Counted from the stretch's first letter, positions 1 through 9,778 are shown. The stretch: 64,000 bases of DNA from Pseudolabrys sp. (GCA_030684935.1 JAUXXH010000023.1:62001-126000), one strand, 5' to 3'. Notes: generated by a model from the letters alone, not told the origin. Numbers and translations: made by a program.

Positions 1-385
1 AAGTCAGGCCGTCGTCGGAAATCTGCACGCTGCGCGCGGCCTGGCCGTACATGGCATCCGGCTCGTCGCCCGACCGCACCATCAGCGCGGCGAAGGTGAG
101 ATCCATGCCGAGAACGCCCTCGCCGCGCAGAATGTAGGAATTCAGCGAGTTGAAGGTGAGAAACGAGCCGTTGTAGCTGCGACTGGTGACGGTTTCCGAA
201 TAGGCGCCGCCCTTCGGCGCCTTCGGATTGACGTAGTTGAAGTGCGGAAAATCCGCCGGGTATTTAAGGTCGCCAAAGGCCGACAGGCCGTGACGCTCGG
301 GCGACTGCGCGAAAGCCGGCGCGCCCAGTTTGGCGGCGGCTACTGCACCCGCGGACAACAGCAGTGCGTGGCGGCGGGTAATCAC
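1..385 (-). CDS. Peptide ABC transporter substrate-binding protein, YejA-like (partial, 3' end off the window)
   Basis: Only the first 128 residues lie in the window and the gene runs off the left edge. The protein starts with a twin-arginine-like signal (TRRHALLL) and an Ala-rich hydrophobic stretch ending in AFAQ. It then reads HGLSAFGDLKYPADFPHFNYVNPKAPKGG, the start of a family 5 periplasmic binding protein of the YejA (oligopeptide/microcin C) group; the residues are listed here only to the length of the family opening, split as HGLSAFGDLKYPADF and PHFNYVNPKAPKGG. Its start is GTG at 385, and that GTG overlaps the TGA of the upstream paralogue as GTGA. The two genes are therefore probably translationally coupled and arose by tandem duplication. 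The substrate of this copy cannot be told from the fragment. Confidence 0.8.
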   Translation of the reverse strand, partial: MITRRHALLLSAGAVAAAKLGAPAFAQSPERHGLSAFGDLKYPADFPHFNYVNPKAPKGGAYSETVTSRSYNGSFLTFNSLNSYILRGEGVLGMDLTFAALMVRSGDEPDAMYGQAARSVQISDDGLT

Positions 386-2283
386 GTCCGTGACCGCGCC
401 TTGGCCGCCTTTTCCTCGTCCCACCACCAGACCGTCGGGAACGCCGCCGCACCGTATTTCGGCATGTTCGCCGGATGGCTGAAACGGTCCCACCGCGCGG
501 TGCGCACGAATGGATAGCTCCATTGCGGCACCACATAGTGATTCCACAACAGCACCCGGTCGAGCGCGTGCGTCGCCGCGACCAGATCCTCCCGCGATGT
601 CGCGAAAATGACTCGCTCGATCAGCTTGTCGATGGCCGGGTTCTTGATGCCGATCAGGTTGCGCGATCCCGGCTGGTCGGCCGCCTGCGAACCCCAGAAG
701 CCGCGCTGCTCGTTGCCGGGCGACAGCGACTGTCCCCACGAGGCGACGATGACGTCGTAATCCCACTGCCGAAGCCGGTTGACGTATTGCGAGGTGTCGA
801 CCGTACGCACGGTCATGGCAATGCCGAGACGGTCAAAGGTCGGCTTCATGAAAAGCACGACGCGCTCGAACGTCGGCTGGCCGAGCAGAAATTCGACCGA
901 AAGCTGTTCACCGCTTTTGCTGTTGACCAGCCTGGTGTTCCTGATCTCGTACCCGGCATCGGCAAAAAGCTTCAGCGCCTCACGCAGGTTGTTGCGCAAC
1001 ACCTGCTGGTTGCCGCCTTGCGGATTTGTGTAGGCCGTCGTGAAAACCTCCGGCGGCACCTCATCCTTCACGGCTTGCAGTATTTCCAGCTCCTTGCCTT
1101 GCGGCAGGCCGCTTGAGGCCAGCTCGGTGCCGTAGAAGTAGCTGTCGATCCGCTTGTACTGGCCGAAGAACAACTGCTTGTTCACCTCATCGAAATCGAA
1201 GGCGAAATTGAAGGCGCGCCGCACGCGCGGATCCCTGAACTTGTCGCGCCGGGTGTTGAATGCGAAAGACTGCATGATGCCGAGATTGTGGACCTCGAAC
1301 TCCTCGCGCACGACCCGCTTTTCGCGCAGCGCCGGGAAGTCGTAAGCGGTCGCCCAATCCTTGGCGCTGTTCTCGCTGCGCCAGTCGACCTGATCGCCCT
1401 TGAAGGCCTCGAGCGCGACGGTCGAGTCGCGAAAATATTCGTAGCGGATGGTTTGAAAATTGTAGGTGCCGATGCGGACATTGAGGTCCTTGCCCCAGTA
1501 GTCGGCGACCTTCTCGTAAACGATGGTCCGGCCCGGCGCGAAATCCCTGATGCGGTAAGGGCCGGAACCGAGCGGCGGCTCCAGCGTGGTGGCGGTCACG
1601 TCGCGCTTGTTGCCGTTCCTGTCGGTGCCTTCCCACCAGTGCTTCGGCAGCACCGGCAACTGGCCGACAATCTGCGGCAATTCGCGATTGCCCGGCCCGT
1701 CGAAGGTGAAGGTGATATCGCGATCGCCGGTTTTCTCGACCTTCGTCACGTGCCGGTAGTAGGCGCCGTAGAACGGGCTGTTGGCCTTGAAGGTCTCGAA
1801 CGAAAAGATGACATCGTCGGCGGTCACCGGTTTGCCGTCGTGCCAGCGCGCATTGCCGCGCACGCGATAGGTGACCGACCCGAAATCCTCCGGGAAACTG
1901 ACCTGTTCAGCCAAAAGGCCGTACTCGGCCGAAACCTCGTCATAGGCCGTGGTCATCAGCGTTTCGGAAAACAGCTCGGTGCCTTGGGCGATGCTGCCTT
2001 TAACGCCCGCGACGACGGTATTGAAACTGTCAAACGTGCCGATGGCGATTTCGCGCACCATTCCGCCTTGCGGCGCGGCCGGGTTGACGTAGTCGTAATG
2101 CTTGAATCCAGCCGGGTATTTCAGGTCGCCGAACAGCGATAGGCCGTGCCGCCAGTTACCGGTCTGTGCCGCGGCGCCGGTAGAGGCCACCAGGCCAGAG
2201 CTGAAGCTGCCCACGGACCCGAGCGCAGGCGCGGCGAGCACGGCGGCGGTGCTGCGCAGGACCGATCGGCGACTTAACTTCAT
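382..2283 (-). CDS. Peptide ABC transporter substrate-binding protein, YejA-like
   Basis: The 633-residue precursor is a full-length family 5 solute-binding protein that would deliver oligopeptides in the periplasm to an ABC permease. The N-terminus has a Tat-type motif (SRRSVL) and a hydrophobic stretch with likely cleavage after the Ala-Ala-Ala-Gln near residue 40. The mature part opens with HGLSLFGDLKYPAGF, and residues 140-160 carry the family signature WHDGKPVTADDV. Length and sequence fit the YejA/microcin C branch. In rhizobia this branch is often duplicated upstream of yejB, yejE and yejF, and here a second copy follows directly with a GTGA overlap. The permease and ATPase genes would lie beyond the left edge. 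The exact peptide specificity is unknown. Confidence 0.88.
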   Translation of the reverse strand: MKLSRRSVLRSTAAVLAAPALGSVGSFSSGLVASTGAAAQTGNWRHGLSLFGDLKYPAGFKHYDYVNPAAPQGGMVREIAIGTFDSFNTVVAGVKGSIAQGTELFSETLMTTAYDEVSAEYGLLAEQVSFPEDFGSVTYRVRGNARWHDGKPVTADDVIFSFETFKANSPFYGAYYRHVTKVEKTGDRDITFTFDGPGNRELPQIVGQLPVLPKHWWEGTDRNGNKRDVTATTLEPPLGSGPYRIRDFAPGRTIVYEKVADYWGKDLNVRIGTYNFQTIRYEYFRDSTVALEAFKGDQVDWRSENSAKDWATAYDFPALREKRVVREEFEVHNLGIMQSFAFNTRRDKFRDPRVRRAFNFAFDFDEVNKQLFFGQYKRIDSYFYGTELASSGLPQGKELEILQAVKDEVPPEVFTTAYTNPQGGNQQVLRNNLREALKLFADAGYEIRNTRLVNSKSGEQLSVEFLLGQPTFERVVLFMKPTFDRLGIAMTVRTVDTSQYVNRLRQWDYDVIVASWGQSLSPGNEQRGFWGSQAADQPGSRNLIGIKNPAIDKLIERVIFATSREDLVAATHALDRVLLWNHYVVPQWSYPFVRTARWDRFSHPANMPKYGAAAFPTVWWWDEEKAAKARSRT

Positions 2284-2458
2284 GGCAATACTCCAGCCGC
2301 AACAAACGGGCGAACGCGCCCGCGTCCGGCGGGCCGTCCTTGAATCAGCGCCGATTATGTCGGTTTTTCGGTCCTAGGCCAGCGGCGCGGCGGCGCCGCC
2401 CTTCACGGGCCGTCAATTTTCCGTGGCTTATCGCCGCAACCGCGCCGTCAAAAGCAAA

Positions 2459-2481
2459 CGGCCGGGCGAAAACCCGGCCGC
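2459..2481 (-). terminator. Rho-independent terminator after the cytochrome c gene
   Basis: An 8-bp G+C-rich stem (CGGCCGGG pairing with CCCGGCCG) lies just after the cytochrome c stop on the minus strand. It is followed on that strand by a T-rich tract (TTTGCTTTT). The position and shape fit an intrinsic terminator. Confidence 0.6.
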
Positions 2482-2506
2482 CTCGTCGGATTCGGGACCG
2501 GCCCGG

Positions 2507-3178
2507 TTACTTCTTCGGCGCTTCGGCCGGAGGCGCTGCACCGGCGGGTACGGCGCCGGCGGGCGCTGTGGCCGGATCGGCGGTCGGAGCCACCGCGCCG
2601 GCGGGCGCTGCACCGGCGGGCGCGGGCGCCGCAGGCGCAGCCGCCGTCGCCGGCAGCGGCACCGGATTGTCGGCATGGGTGCGCAGGTAATCGATCACGT
2701 CGGCGCGCGCCTGATCGCGGCTGATGCCGGCATAGGCCATGGTGGTGCCGGGCACATGGGTGCGCGGGCTGCGCAGGAATTTATTGAGCTCGTCGAACGT
2801 CCAGTTGCCGCCCTTGCCCTTCAAAGCCGCCGAATAGTTGAAGCCTTCGACCGATGCGACCGGGCGGTTGACGACGTCCCACAGATGCGGGCCGACGCGG
2901 TTCGGACCGCCCTTTTCAAGGCTGTGACAGGCCGAGCACTGCTTGGTGGTCGCGGCGCCGCGTTCACTTGAGGCGCTGGCGAGCAATACTTCGATCGGCT
3001 GCGACTCTTCCTTGGCGGCGGCAGTATCGGTGGCCGCTTCCTTGACCGCGATCTCGTAGCCCGGCTTTTCCGGCACCACCGGCGAGAAAATCGCGCTGGC
3101 GGCGATATTGAGCGACAGCAAGCCCAGGCAGGTGGCGAGAACGGCGCCGAGGATCTTGTTCAGTTCGAAAGAATTCAT
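2507..3178 (-). CDS. Membrane-anchored c-type cytochrome (CycM-like)
   Basis: The 223-residue protein has one N-terminal membrane segment (about residues 9-31), a linker and a class I cytochrome c domain with heme motif CSACH at residues 81-85. A Met in VPGTTMAYAG is the likely sixth heme ligand. It resembles the rhizobial CycM/cytochrome c-552 family, which carries electrons at the cytoplasmic membrane, and the location beside kdsB and pheA matches the order seen in rhizobia. The start is the ATG at 3178, because the longer frame upstream of it is antisense to kdsB. The last 45 or so residues are an unusual Pro/Ala-rich tail with repeated APAGA units and a Lys-Lys end, which may tether or space the heme domain. 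Confidence 0.85.
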   Translation of the reverse strand: MNSFELNKILGAVLATCLGLLSLNIAASAIFSPVVPEKPGYEIAVKEAATDTAAAKEESQPIEVLLASASSERGAATTKQCSACHSLEKGGPNRVGPHLWDVVNRPVASVEGFNYSAALKGKGGNWTFDELNKFLRSPRTHVPGTTMAYAGISRDQARADVIDYLRTHADNPVPLPATAAAPAAPAPAGAAPAGAVAPTADPATAPAGAVPAGAAPPAEAPKK

Positions 3179-3358
3179 CGCAATACGGGTCCCGGAAAGG
3201 GGTCGCGGGGCGGCTTGGCTTGGTCGCCTCCAAGGGTCTGGCGACGGGCGGACAGATACCGGTTTGCCCCGGCCAAGGCAACCCGTATAAGCGCCGCGGC
3301 AGCTGCGACGTTCGTTGCGTCTCCGCGCCACTTGCCGGCCAAAGCGGCGGTTTGACCG

Positions 3359-4087
3359 ATGCCCGACACCCTGATTCTGATCCCGGCCCGCATGGCCTCG
3401 ACCCGGCTGCCCGGCAAGCCGCTGGCCGACATCAATGGCCTGCCGATGATCGTCCAGGTGCTGCGCCGGGCCGAGAGCGCCGGCATTGGCGAGGCGGTGG
3501 TGGCAACCGATTCGGAGGCCATCCAGGCGGCGGTGGAAAAGGCCGGTGGCCGGGCGGTGATGACCCGCAGCGACCACGTCTCCGGCTCCGACCGCATCTA
3601 CGAGGCGCTGGAGGCGATCGACCCCGAACACCGCTACGGCATCGTCGTCAATGTCCAGGGCGACCTGCCGACCATCGACCCGGCCGACATCCGCGCCGCG
3701 CTGGGCCCGCTGGCGGATCCGGCGGTCGACATCGCCACGCTGGCCGCCGTCATCACCGATCCGGCCGAGCGCACCAATCGCAACGTGGTCAAGGTGGCCG
3801 GCGCGACGGTGGCGCCCGGCCGGCTGCATGCGGCGGCATTTACCCGCGCCGACGCCACCGGCGCCGGCCCGCATTATCACCACATCGGCCTCTACGCGTA
3901 CCGCCGCGCGGCGCTGGCGCGCTTCGTCAAGCTGCCGCCGTCGGCCAATGAACAGCGCGAGCGGCTGGAGCAGTTGCGCGCCATGGATGCCGGCATGCGC
4001 ATCGACGTCGCCGTGGTGAGAAGCGTGCCGCTCGGCGTCGATACGCCCGAGCAATTGGACACAGCACGCCAGATGCTGGCCAATTGA
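3359..4087 (+). CDS. kdsB: 3-deoxy-manno-octulosonate cytidylyltransferase
   Basis: KdsB joins CTP and KDO to make CMP-KDO, the activated sugar for the inner core of lipopolysaccharide, in the cytoplasm. The 242 residues match the family length. The nucleotide-binding motif [15 protein letters not shown] is at residues 8-22, and NVQGDLPTI, the metal-binding region with its Asp, is near residue 100. It stands divergently from the cytochrome c gene and 31 bases before pheA on the same strand, so the two may be cotranscribed. This arrangement is common in Hyphomicrobiales. Confidence 0.96.
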   Translation: MPDTLILIPARMASTRLPGKPLADINGLPMIVQVLRRAESAGIGEAVVATDSEAIQAAVEKAGGRAVMTRSDHVSGSDRIYEALEAIDPEHRYGIVVNVQGDLPTIDPADIRAALGPLADPAVDIATLAAVITDPAERTNRNVVKVAGATVAPGRLHAAAFTRADATGAGPHYHHIGLYAYRRAALARFVKLPPSANEQRERLEQLRAMDAGMRIDVAVVRSVPLGVDTPEQLDTARQMLAN

Positions 4088-4118
4088 CTCTCTGTTTGAG
4101 GTCTGCGCAAGGAACCCC

Positions 4119-4976
4119 ATGGCCAAGAAAAAGATCATCTTCCAGGGCGAGCCGGGGGCGAATTCCGATATCGCCTGCCGGGAAGCCTATCCCGATTACG
4201 AGCCGATCCCCTGCCCGACCTTCGAGGACTGCTTCGCGGCGCTGACCAGCGGCGATGTCGACCTCGGCATGATCCCGATCGAGAACTCGGTCGCCGGCCG
4301 CGTCGCCGACATTCACCACCTGATGCCGACGGCGAAGCTCCATATCGTCGCCGAGTGGTTCCTGGGGATCCGCAACCAGTTGATGGCGCCGAAAGGCGCC
4401 ACGCTGCAATCCATCAAATCGGTACAGAGTCACGTGATGGCGCTCGGCCAGTGCCGCAACGTGATCCGCGAGCTCAAGCTCAAGCCGGTGGTCGCCGCCG
4501 ATACGGCCGGTTCGGCCCGCGAAGTCTCCGAGGCCAAGGACATCACCCGCGCCGCCATCGCCTCGCGGCTGGCCGCCGAAATCTACGGCCTCAATATCCT
4601 GAAGGAAAACGTCGAGGACGAAACCAATTCCACCACCCGCTTCGTCGTGCTGTCGCGCGAGAAGAAATGGGCCCGGCCCGGCAACGGCAAGGTGGTGACG
4701 ACCTTCGTGTTCCGCGTGCGCAACCTGCCGGCCGCGCTCTACAAGGCGATGGGCGGCTTCGCCACCAATGGCGTCAACATGACCAAGCTCGAGAGCTACA
4801 TGGTCGGCGGCAACTTCTTCGCCACGCAGTTCTACGCCGACGTCGAAGGTCATCCCGACGACACCGCGCTGGTGCACGCGCTCGAGGAACTGGCGTTTTT
4901 CTCGAAAGAGCTGACCATTCTCGGCGTCTACCCGGCGCATCCCTATCGCGACACGTTCAAGGAAGAGAAAGACTGA
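4119..4976 (+). CDS. pheA: Prephenate dehydratase
   Basis: This enzyme turns prephenate into phenylpyruvate in phenylalanine synthesis. The 285-residue monofunctional form lacks a chorismate mutase domain. The catalytic periplasmic-binding-like domain spans about residues 4-185, with the NSTTRF substrate motif near residue 170. An ACT domain follows, in which the usual ESRP effector motif reads ESYM; related rhizobial enzymes also carry this form. The gene follows kdsB by 31 bases and its ATG is preceded by an AAGGA-like ribosome site. Feedback inhibition by phenylalanine is expected from the ACT domain but is inference. Confidence 0.96.
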   Translation: MAKKKIIFQGEPGANSDIACREAYPDYEPIPCPTFEDCFAALTSGDVDLGMIPIENSVAGRVADIHHLMPTAKLHIVAEWFLGIRNQLMAPKGATLQSIKSVQSHVMALGQCRNVIRELKLKPVVAADTAGSAREVSEAKDITRAAIASRLAAEIYGLNILKENVEDETNSTTRFVVLSREKKWARPGNGKVVTTFVFRVRNLPAALYKAMGGFATNGVNMTKLESYMVGGNFFATQFYADVEGHPDDTALVHALEELAFFSKELTILGVYPAHPYRDTFKEEKD

Positions 4977-4987
4977 CGGCGAAGCCG

Positions 4988-5761
4988 TCAGGTCCTGTTG
5001 ATCGACACACCCCCATCAGCCAGCATCGCGCTCCCGGTAACAAAGCTTGCCGCATCGGATGCCAGAAACAGTGCCGCCTGAGCCTGCTCGTCCGGGCGCG
5101 CCGTTCGCTTCAAGGCATGCATGTTACGGACGAACGCTTTCATATCCTCGGTATTGATCATCTCATCGGCCATCGCCGTTTGAGTTCCACCAGGCAGCAA
5201 GGCATTGACGCGAATCCCTTTCGGCCCGTATTCGACCGCAAGCGACTTCATCAAACCGATCAGACCTGCCTTGCTGGCAGCATAGGCCGCCACCTCAGGC
5301 ATTGCCGCGGTGTAACCTACGAATGAACTGACGAAAATCATCGAGCCCGCACCGCGTTCAAGCATCGCCGGTATCTGGTACTTGGCGGCGAGAAATCCGC
5401 TCGTCAGGTTCACCGCCATCGTCAGGTCCCAGGCATCGCGCTCTACGTCAGGGGTCGGACCCATCGGCCCCATCCGGGCCGCATTGTTGACCGCAATGTC
5501 GAGCCCGCCAAATCGTGCTTTCACTTCGGCGACGAGAGCCTGCGCATAACGCTCGTCGGCCACGTCGCCAGGGAGCGCACTCGCGATGCCGTCGGCAGCC
5601 TTGATCTCATCGACCAGATCATGAAGCAATTCACGACGCCGCGCCGCCACGATGAGCTTCGCGCCTTGCGCCGCGAAAAGCAAAGCGATGGTCCGCCCGA
5701 TTCCGGAACTGGCTCCCGTGATGATGGCCACTTTTCCGACCAAACTATTATTAGCGGTCAT
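4988..5761 (-). CDS. SDR family oxidoreductase
   Basis: A 257-residue classical short-chain dehydrogenase. It has the cofactor motif TGASSGIG at residues 16-23, an NNAA segment near residue 94 and the catalytic YAASK near residue 162. The C-terminus contains the usual ASFVTGSAMLADGG pattern. Sequence alone does not show which alcohol or ketone it uses. It ends 12 bases from the end of pheA, facing it, and starts about 120 bases from the divergent second SDR gene at 5880, so both SDRs may share a control region. Confidence 0.85.
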   Translation of the reverse strand: MTANNSLVGKVAIITGASSGIGRTIALLFAAQGAKLIVAARRRELLHDLVDEIKAADGIASALPGDVADERYAQALVAEVKARFGGLDIAVNNAARMGPMGPTPDVERDAWDLTMAVNLTSGFLAAKYQIPAMLERGAGSMIFVSSFVGYTAAMPEVAAYAASKAGLIGLMKSLAVEYGPKGIRVNALLPGGTQTAMADEMINTEDMKAFVRNMHALKRTARPDEQAQAALFLASDAASFVTGSAMLADGGVSINRT

Positions 5762-5879
5762 GGTTCCCTGCTTTCGGATTTAACCCTGGACCGGACGCTG
5801 ACGGGGCGCCACCCGATAATTGGAAGCGGCGAGGCGACTTCGCGTATGCTCCTCCGAACGGAACAGGAGTCGGTTCACG

Positions 5880-6671
5880 ATGTCGTCTGAAGCATCCAGA
5901 AAAGTCGCGCTGGTCACCGGCGCCGCGCGCGGTATCGGGTTCGCCACGGCCAAACGTTTCCTGGCCGACGGGTGGCGGGTGGCGCTGCTCGATGTCGATG
6001 ACGACACGCTGCTGCGCAATGTCGCCTCGCTGGCCTCGCCCGACACCACGATGGCGGTTCACTGCGACGTGTCGCACCCGGAAACCGTGGCCTTGGCCGT
6101 GGCCAGCGTGGTGCAAAAGTTCGGCCGGGTCGACGCGCTGGTCAACAATGCCGGCACCGCCATCTTCAAGCCGATCCTCGACGTCACCTATGAGGACTGG
6201 TCGCGCGTGCTCGCCGTCAACCTCACCGGGCCGTTCCTGATGGCGCAGGCGGTGGCGCCGATCATGCGCGACAATGGCGGCGGCGCCATCGTCAACATCA
6301 CGTCGATCTCGGGGCTGCGCGCCTCGACGCTGCGCGCCGCCTACGGCACCAGCAAGGCCGGGCTGGCGCAACTGACCCAGCAGCAGGCGGTCGAACTCGG
6401 CGCGCTGGGCATCCGCGTCAACGCGGTGGCGCCGGGACCGGTCGATACCGCCATGGCCAAGGCCGTGCATTCGCCCGAAATTCGCGCCGCCTATCACGAC
6501 GCCATACCGCTCAACCGCTACGGGCTGGAAGAGGAACTGGCCGAGGCGATCTTCTTTCTGTGCAGCGACCGCTCAAGCTACATCACCGGCCAGGTGCTCG
6601 CGGTCGATGGCGGCTTCGAGGCGACCGGCATCGGCCTGCCGGCGCTGCGCGGCCAGGGCCAGAACGGCTGA
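5880..6671 (+). CDS. SDR family oxidoreductase
   Basis: A 263-residue classical short-chain dehydrogenase with TGAARGIG near the N-terminus, NNAGTA in the middle and the catalytic YGTSK motif, ending with the TGQVLAVDGG pattern typical of FabG-like enzymes. The ATG at 5880 is preferred over the in-frame TTG 60 bases upstream, because AGGAG lies 6-11 bases before it. It is divergent from another SDR and is followed, after about 120 bases, by an HWE histidine kinase gene. The substrate cannot be assigned. Confidence 0.85.
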   Translation: MSSEASRKVALVTGAARGIGFATAKRFLADGWRVALLDVDDDTLLRNVASLASPDTTMAVHCDVSHPETVALAVASVVQKFGRVDALVNNAGTAIFKPILDVTYEDWSRVLAVNLTGPFLMAQAVAPIMRDNGGGAIVNITSISGLRASTLRAAYGTSKAGLAQLTQQQAVELGALGIRVNAVAPGPVDTAMAKAVHSPEIRAAYHDAIPLNRYGLEEELAEAIFFLCSDRSSYITGQVLAVDGGFEATGIGLPALRGQGQNG

Positions 6672-6793
6672 CGGAGCGCGGCAAGATCGCGGTTCTTCTC
6701 ACCTCGCCCGGGCGTCCTTCGCCAGGACCGCCCCGCTTGGAGATTGAACGCGCCCGCCTTATAAGTGTTGCTGCTATCGGAAGTTGCGTCAAA

Positions 6794-7783
6794 ATGGCCG
6801 GGTCCAACGTCGATTTCAAACGCATGTTCTACATGCTGCCCACGCCCTATCTGGTGCTGGACAAGCAGCTGAACATCATCGACATGAACGACCAGTATCT
6901 GGCGGTCACCAAACGCACGCGCCAGGAATTGATCGGCCGCTACGTGTTCGACGCCTTCCCGGAAGGCGAAGAACGGCTGACCATGTTTCGCAACGCCTTT
7001 CTGCGCGCGGTCGCCGGCGAGGCCAACGCCATCGTCAAGAGCCCGTTTTCGATTCCGCGCCCTGAATCGGAAGGCGGCGGCATGCGCGAAGTGTGGTGGA
7101 CCTGTCACCACATGCCGGCCTACGATGCCGACGGCAATATTGTCGGCATGGTGCAGAAGGCCGTCGACCAGACCGCGGAAGTCATGGCCGAGCGCATGCG
7201 CGACATCATCTCGCGCGAGTTCGACCACCGCGTCAAAAATCTTCTGACCACCGTCGGCACGATTGCGCGCCGCACCGCGAAGACTTCGTTGTCGACAGAG
7301 GATTTCATCGCCAATTTCGAAGCGCGCATCAACGCCATGGCGCGTACGCATCAACTGCTGGTCGAAGGCGGCTGGGACGGCATGAGCCTTTTCGATCTGC
7401 TGTCCGCCGAACTCAAGCCCTATGTCCAATCGGACCATTGCAGGGTTGCGATCGAAGGACCGCCGGTGACGCTGACCGGCAAGCAGGCTGAAACGCTCGG
7501 GCTGGCGTTCCACGAACTCGCTACCAACGCGGCGAAGTACGGCGCGTTGAAAGACCCCAACGCGGCGCTTGATATCAGCTGGCGGCGCGACGCCGGCATG
7601 ATCACGATCGACTGGTCCGAGACCGGGCTGCACGGCCTGGTGCCGCCGACCACAAGGGGCTTCGGCTCGGTGATCATCGAAAAGGCGGTGCCGGCCGAGT
7701 TGTCCGGCAGTGTCGAGCGCGACTTCCGTCCGCGCGGCCTGCACTGCCGCATCGAAATTCCGCAGGCGACGGCCGCCGGCTGA
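6794..7783 (+). CDS. PAS domain-containing HWE-family sensor histidine kinase
   Basis: A 329-residue soluble kinase. The first 130 residues form a PAS sensor domain (PTPYLVLDKQLNIIDMN at the start). The dimerisation/phosphoacceptor segment FDHRVKNLL lies near residue 147. The ATPase part has HELATNAAKYGAL (N box) and a short WSETG segment, the HWE/HisKA_2 signature. No membrane segment is seen, so the signal is probably cytoplasmic. No response regulator gene is nearby, so it is an orphan. HWE kinases often work in the general stress response or light and redox sensing, but the role here is unknown. The ATG at 6794 begins the PAS domain; the longer frame overlaps the SDR gene. Confidence 0.87.
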   Translation: MAGSNVDFKRMFYMLPTPYLVLDKQLNIIDMNDQYLAVTKRTRQELIGRYVFDAFPEGEERLTMFRNAFLRAVAGEANAIVKSPFSIPRPESEGGGMREVWWTCHHMPAYDADGNIVGMVQKAVDQTAEVMAERMRDIISREFDHRVKNLLTTVGTIARRTAKTSLSTEDFIANFEARINAMARTHQLLVEGGWDGMSLFDLLSAELKPYVQSDHCRVAIEGPPVTLTGKQAETLGLAFHELATNAAKYGALKDPNAALDISWRRDAGMITIDWSETGLHGLVPPTTRGFGSVIIEKAVPAELSGSVERDFRPRGLHCRIEIPQATAAG

Positions 7784-7800
7784 AAAACCGATGGTGGCTG

Positions 7801-8190
7801 CTATTTGGTCGCCATGCGGTCTTCGGCCTTGAAGTATTTCCGGGCAAAGGCGACCAGCTGGCCGTCGCTGGGATGGTCGACGGTTTCCACGCCGGCAATG
7901 ATCTTCTTCAACGCCGGGTCATGCTTCTCGATGTGCGTAACCAGTTCGTGCTTGGCGTCGGCCGGCCCGGCAATCAACACCGCGCCGGCGTCAGCAAACG
8001 AATGCGCCACGGCGTGCAGGAATTCCTGGTCGGCGCCGACGTGACCGCTGCCGATCGAATTGGCCTTGCGGTGAATCTGTTTGGTCGGGCGATCGGCGTG
8101 CAGAACCAGCTTTTCGACATCGGTTGCGTTGAAATGAAAGACCTTGGCCTCGCGATGGTCGATCCAGACGACGGCGTGGTAGTGGCTCAT
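7801..8190 (-). CDS. Translational machinery-type protein (eRF1/host-attachment-like)
   Basis: A 129-residue protein beginning SHYHAVVWIDHREAKVF, with DHPSDGQLVAFARKYF near the end. Small alphaproteobacterial proteins of this type are annotated as translational machinery proteins and resemble the eRF1-like fold of host-attachment proteins. The biochemical role is not established. The ATG at 8190 has AAAGGG about 9 bases upstream and is preferred over the start 33 bases further out. It faces the HWE kinase tail to tail, 17 bases apart. Confidence 0.7.
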   Translation of the reverse strand: MSHYHAVVWIDHREAKVFHFNATDVEKLVLHADRPTKQIHRKANSIGSGHVGADQEFLHAVAHSFADAGAVLIAGPADAKHELVTHIEKHDPALKKIIAGVETVDHPSDGQLVAFARKYFKAEDRMATK

Positions 8191-8329
8191 GGCACAGACC
8201 CTTTGCGGCATTTGAACCGGCACTCGGCGCGCCGGCCTGACAATGCTCTATAGGTCATCGGCGGCGAGCGATCCTTGATCTAGCGCATATCCGCTGCCGG
8301 GCCGCCCCCGGCAGAGACTGGAACCGCGA

Positions 8330-9697
8330 TCAGACCGCGACCCGGACGAGGAAACCTTCGATCCGCTGCTGAAGGCCGGTCGCGGCATCTTCGACCGATT
8401 CCGAGGCTGCGAGCACCTTGCCGGCGGCATCGCGTGTTTCGTCGACCGCGCCGGTCACGTCATCGAGGACGGCGACAATCATTTTGGCCCCGGCCGCGGC
8501 GCCCGACACGTTGCGCGAAATATCCCCGGTGGCGCTATCCTGCTGTTCCAGCGCCAGCGCCACCGCCGATGTATAGCCGTCGATTTCCCGCATGCGCTCG
8601 GTGTTGCGCCGGATGGCATCGACCGCAATGCGCGTCGAGCTTTGCACCGCCTCGATCTGGACCGCGATCTGCTCGGTCGCCTTCGCGGTCTGCACCGCCA
8701 GCGACTTCACTTCCGACGCGACCACCGCAAAGCCGCGGCCCGCCTCGCCGGCGCGCGCGGCCTCAATGGTGGCGTTGAGCGCGAGCAGATTGGTCTGCCC
8801 GGCAATGCTGCGGATCAGATTGACGATCTCGCCGATCTCCTGAACGCTGCCGGTCAGGTTGGTCATTTGCTCATTGGTCGTGCGCGCTTCGGTGACGGCG
8901 AGCGCCACCAGTTCGGCCGCCTGGCTGACCTGCCGGCCGATCTCGGCGATCGAGGCAATCAGTTCCTCGGCCGCGGCGGCGGCCGCCGTCATATTGGCGG
9001 AAGCCTCGCTGGAACTGAGAACAGCGCCCGCCGTGCGCTCGGATGTCCGGCCGGATGAGTTCGATAGCGCGACCGCAATCGATTTCAGCGCTGTTGTGCT
9101 TTCGTTCACCGTGCGCAGCACGGTCTCGGCATTCTCCCGGAAGGCGCCGATTTCAGATTCGATTTCGCCGCGGCGGCGCGCCTGTTCCGACAGTGCAGCG
9201 TTTTTCCGTTCGGCCTCGATCCGGTCGGTGATGTCGTCGTGGGTGCCGATCCAGAACTGTCCGCCCTTGATCGGCCAGTTGACGACCGACACGGCGCGGC
9301 CGTCCGGCGTCTCCACGATATTGCTTGTTGCCCGTCCCTCGCGCACCGCAGCAAGGATATCGGCGCGGTATTTCTCCGGATCGATCGTAAGGCTTCCCGT
9401 CGAACTGCGATGCCTGATCAATTCGACAAGCGTCATCCCGGGTCTCACGACGCCGGGCGACAGTCCGTACATCGCAATGTAGCGTTCATTGCAGACGACA
9501 AGGCGCTCGTTCGAGTCGAACATGACCACACCCTGGGTCATGTTATTGAGAACCATGGCAAGCATGGCGCTGTCATTATTGCCGCCGGTGCCGCCGCTTC
9601 TCCGGCGCCAAAGGATGGCGAGCCCGAAGCCGGCAATGCCGGCCACGCACAGCCCGATAACAATTAGCCAGCCATTCTGCGCGAAAATTTCGATCAA
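8330..9697 (-). CDS. Methyl-accepting chemotaxis protein with PAS sensor
   Basis: A chemoreceptor of about 455 residues. One N-terminal membrane segment ([20 protein letters not shown]) is followed by a cytoplasmic PAS_7-like domain ([20 protein letters not shown] is its opening) and then the signalling coiled coil. The conserved hairpin tip reads [19 protein letters not shown] and then [10 protein letters not shown]. There is no periplasmic sensor domain, so it probably senses an internal signal such as redox or energy state. The TTG at 9697 is chosen because AGGGAG lies 9 bases before it; an in-frame TTG at 9736 would add 13 residues. No other chemotaxis genes are nearby. Confidence 0.88.
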   Translation of the reverse strand: MIEIFAQNGWLIVIGLCVAGIAGFGLAILWRRRSGGTGGNNDSAMLAMVLNNMTQGVVMFDSNERLVVCNERYIAMYGLSPGVVRPGMTLVELIRHRSSTGSLTIDPEKYRADILAAVREGRATSNIVETPDGRAVSVVNWPIKGGQFWIGTHDDITDRIEAERKNAALSEQARRRGEIESEIGAFRENAETVLRTVNESTTALKSIAVALSNSSGRTSERTAGAVLSSSEASANMTAAAAAAEELIASIAEIGRQVSQAAELVALAVTEARTTNEQMTNLTGSVQEIGEIVNLIRSIAGQTNLLALNATIEAARAGEAGRGFAVVASEVKSLAVQTAKATEQIAVQIEAVQSSTRIAVDAIRRNTERMREIDGYTSAVALALEQQDSATGDISRNVSGAAAGAKMIVAVLDDVTGAVDETRDAAGKVLAASESVEDAATGLQQRIEGFLVRVAV

Positions 9698-9778
9698 GGC
9701 GTAGCGCTCCCTGAGAGCGCCATTGGTATAACGCAACCATTTATCAATTATTAACTCTTGGCTTTATTGCGGTGCGGC

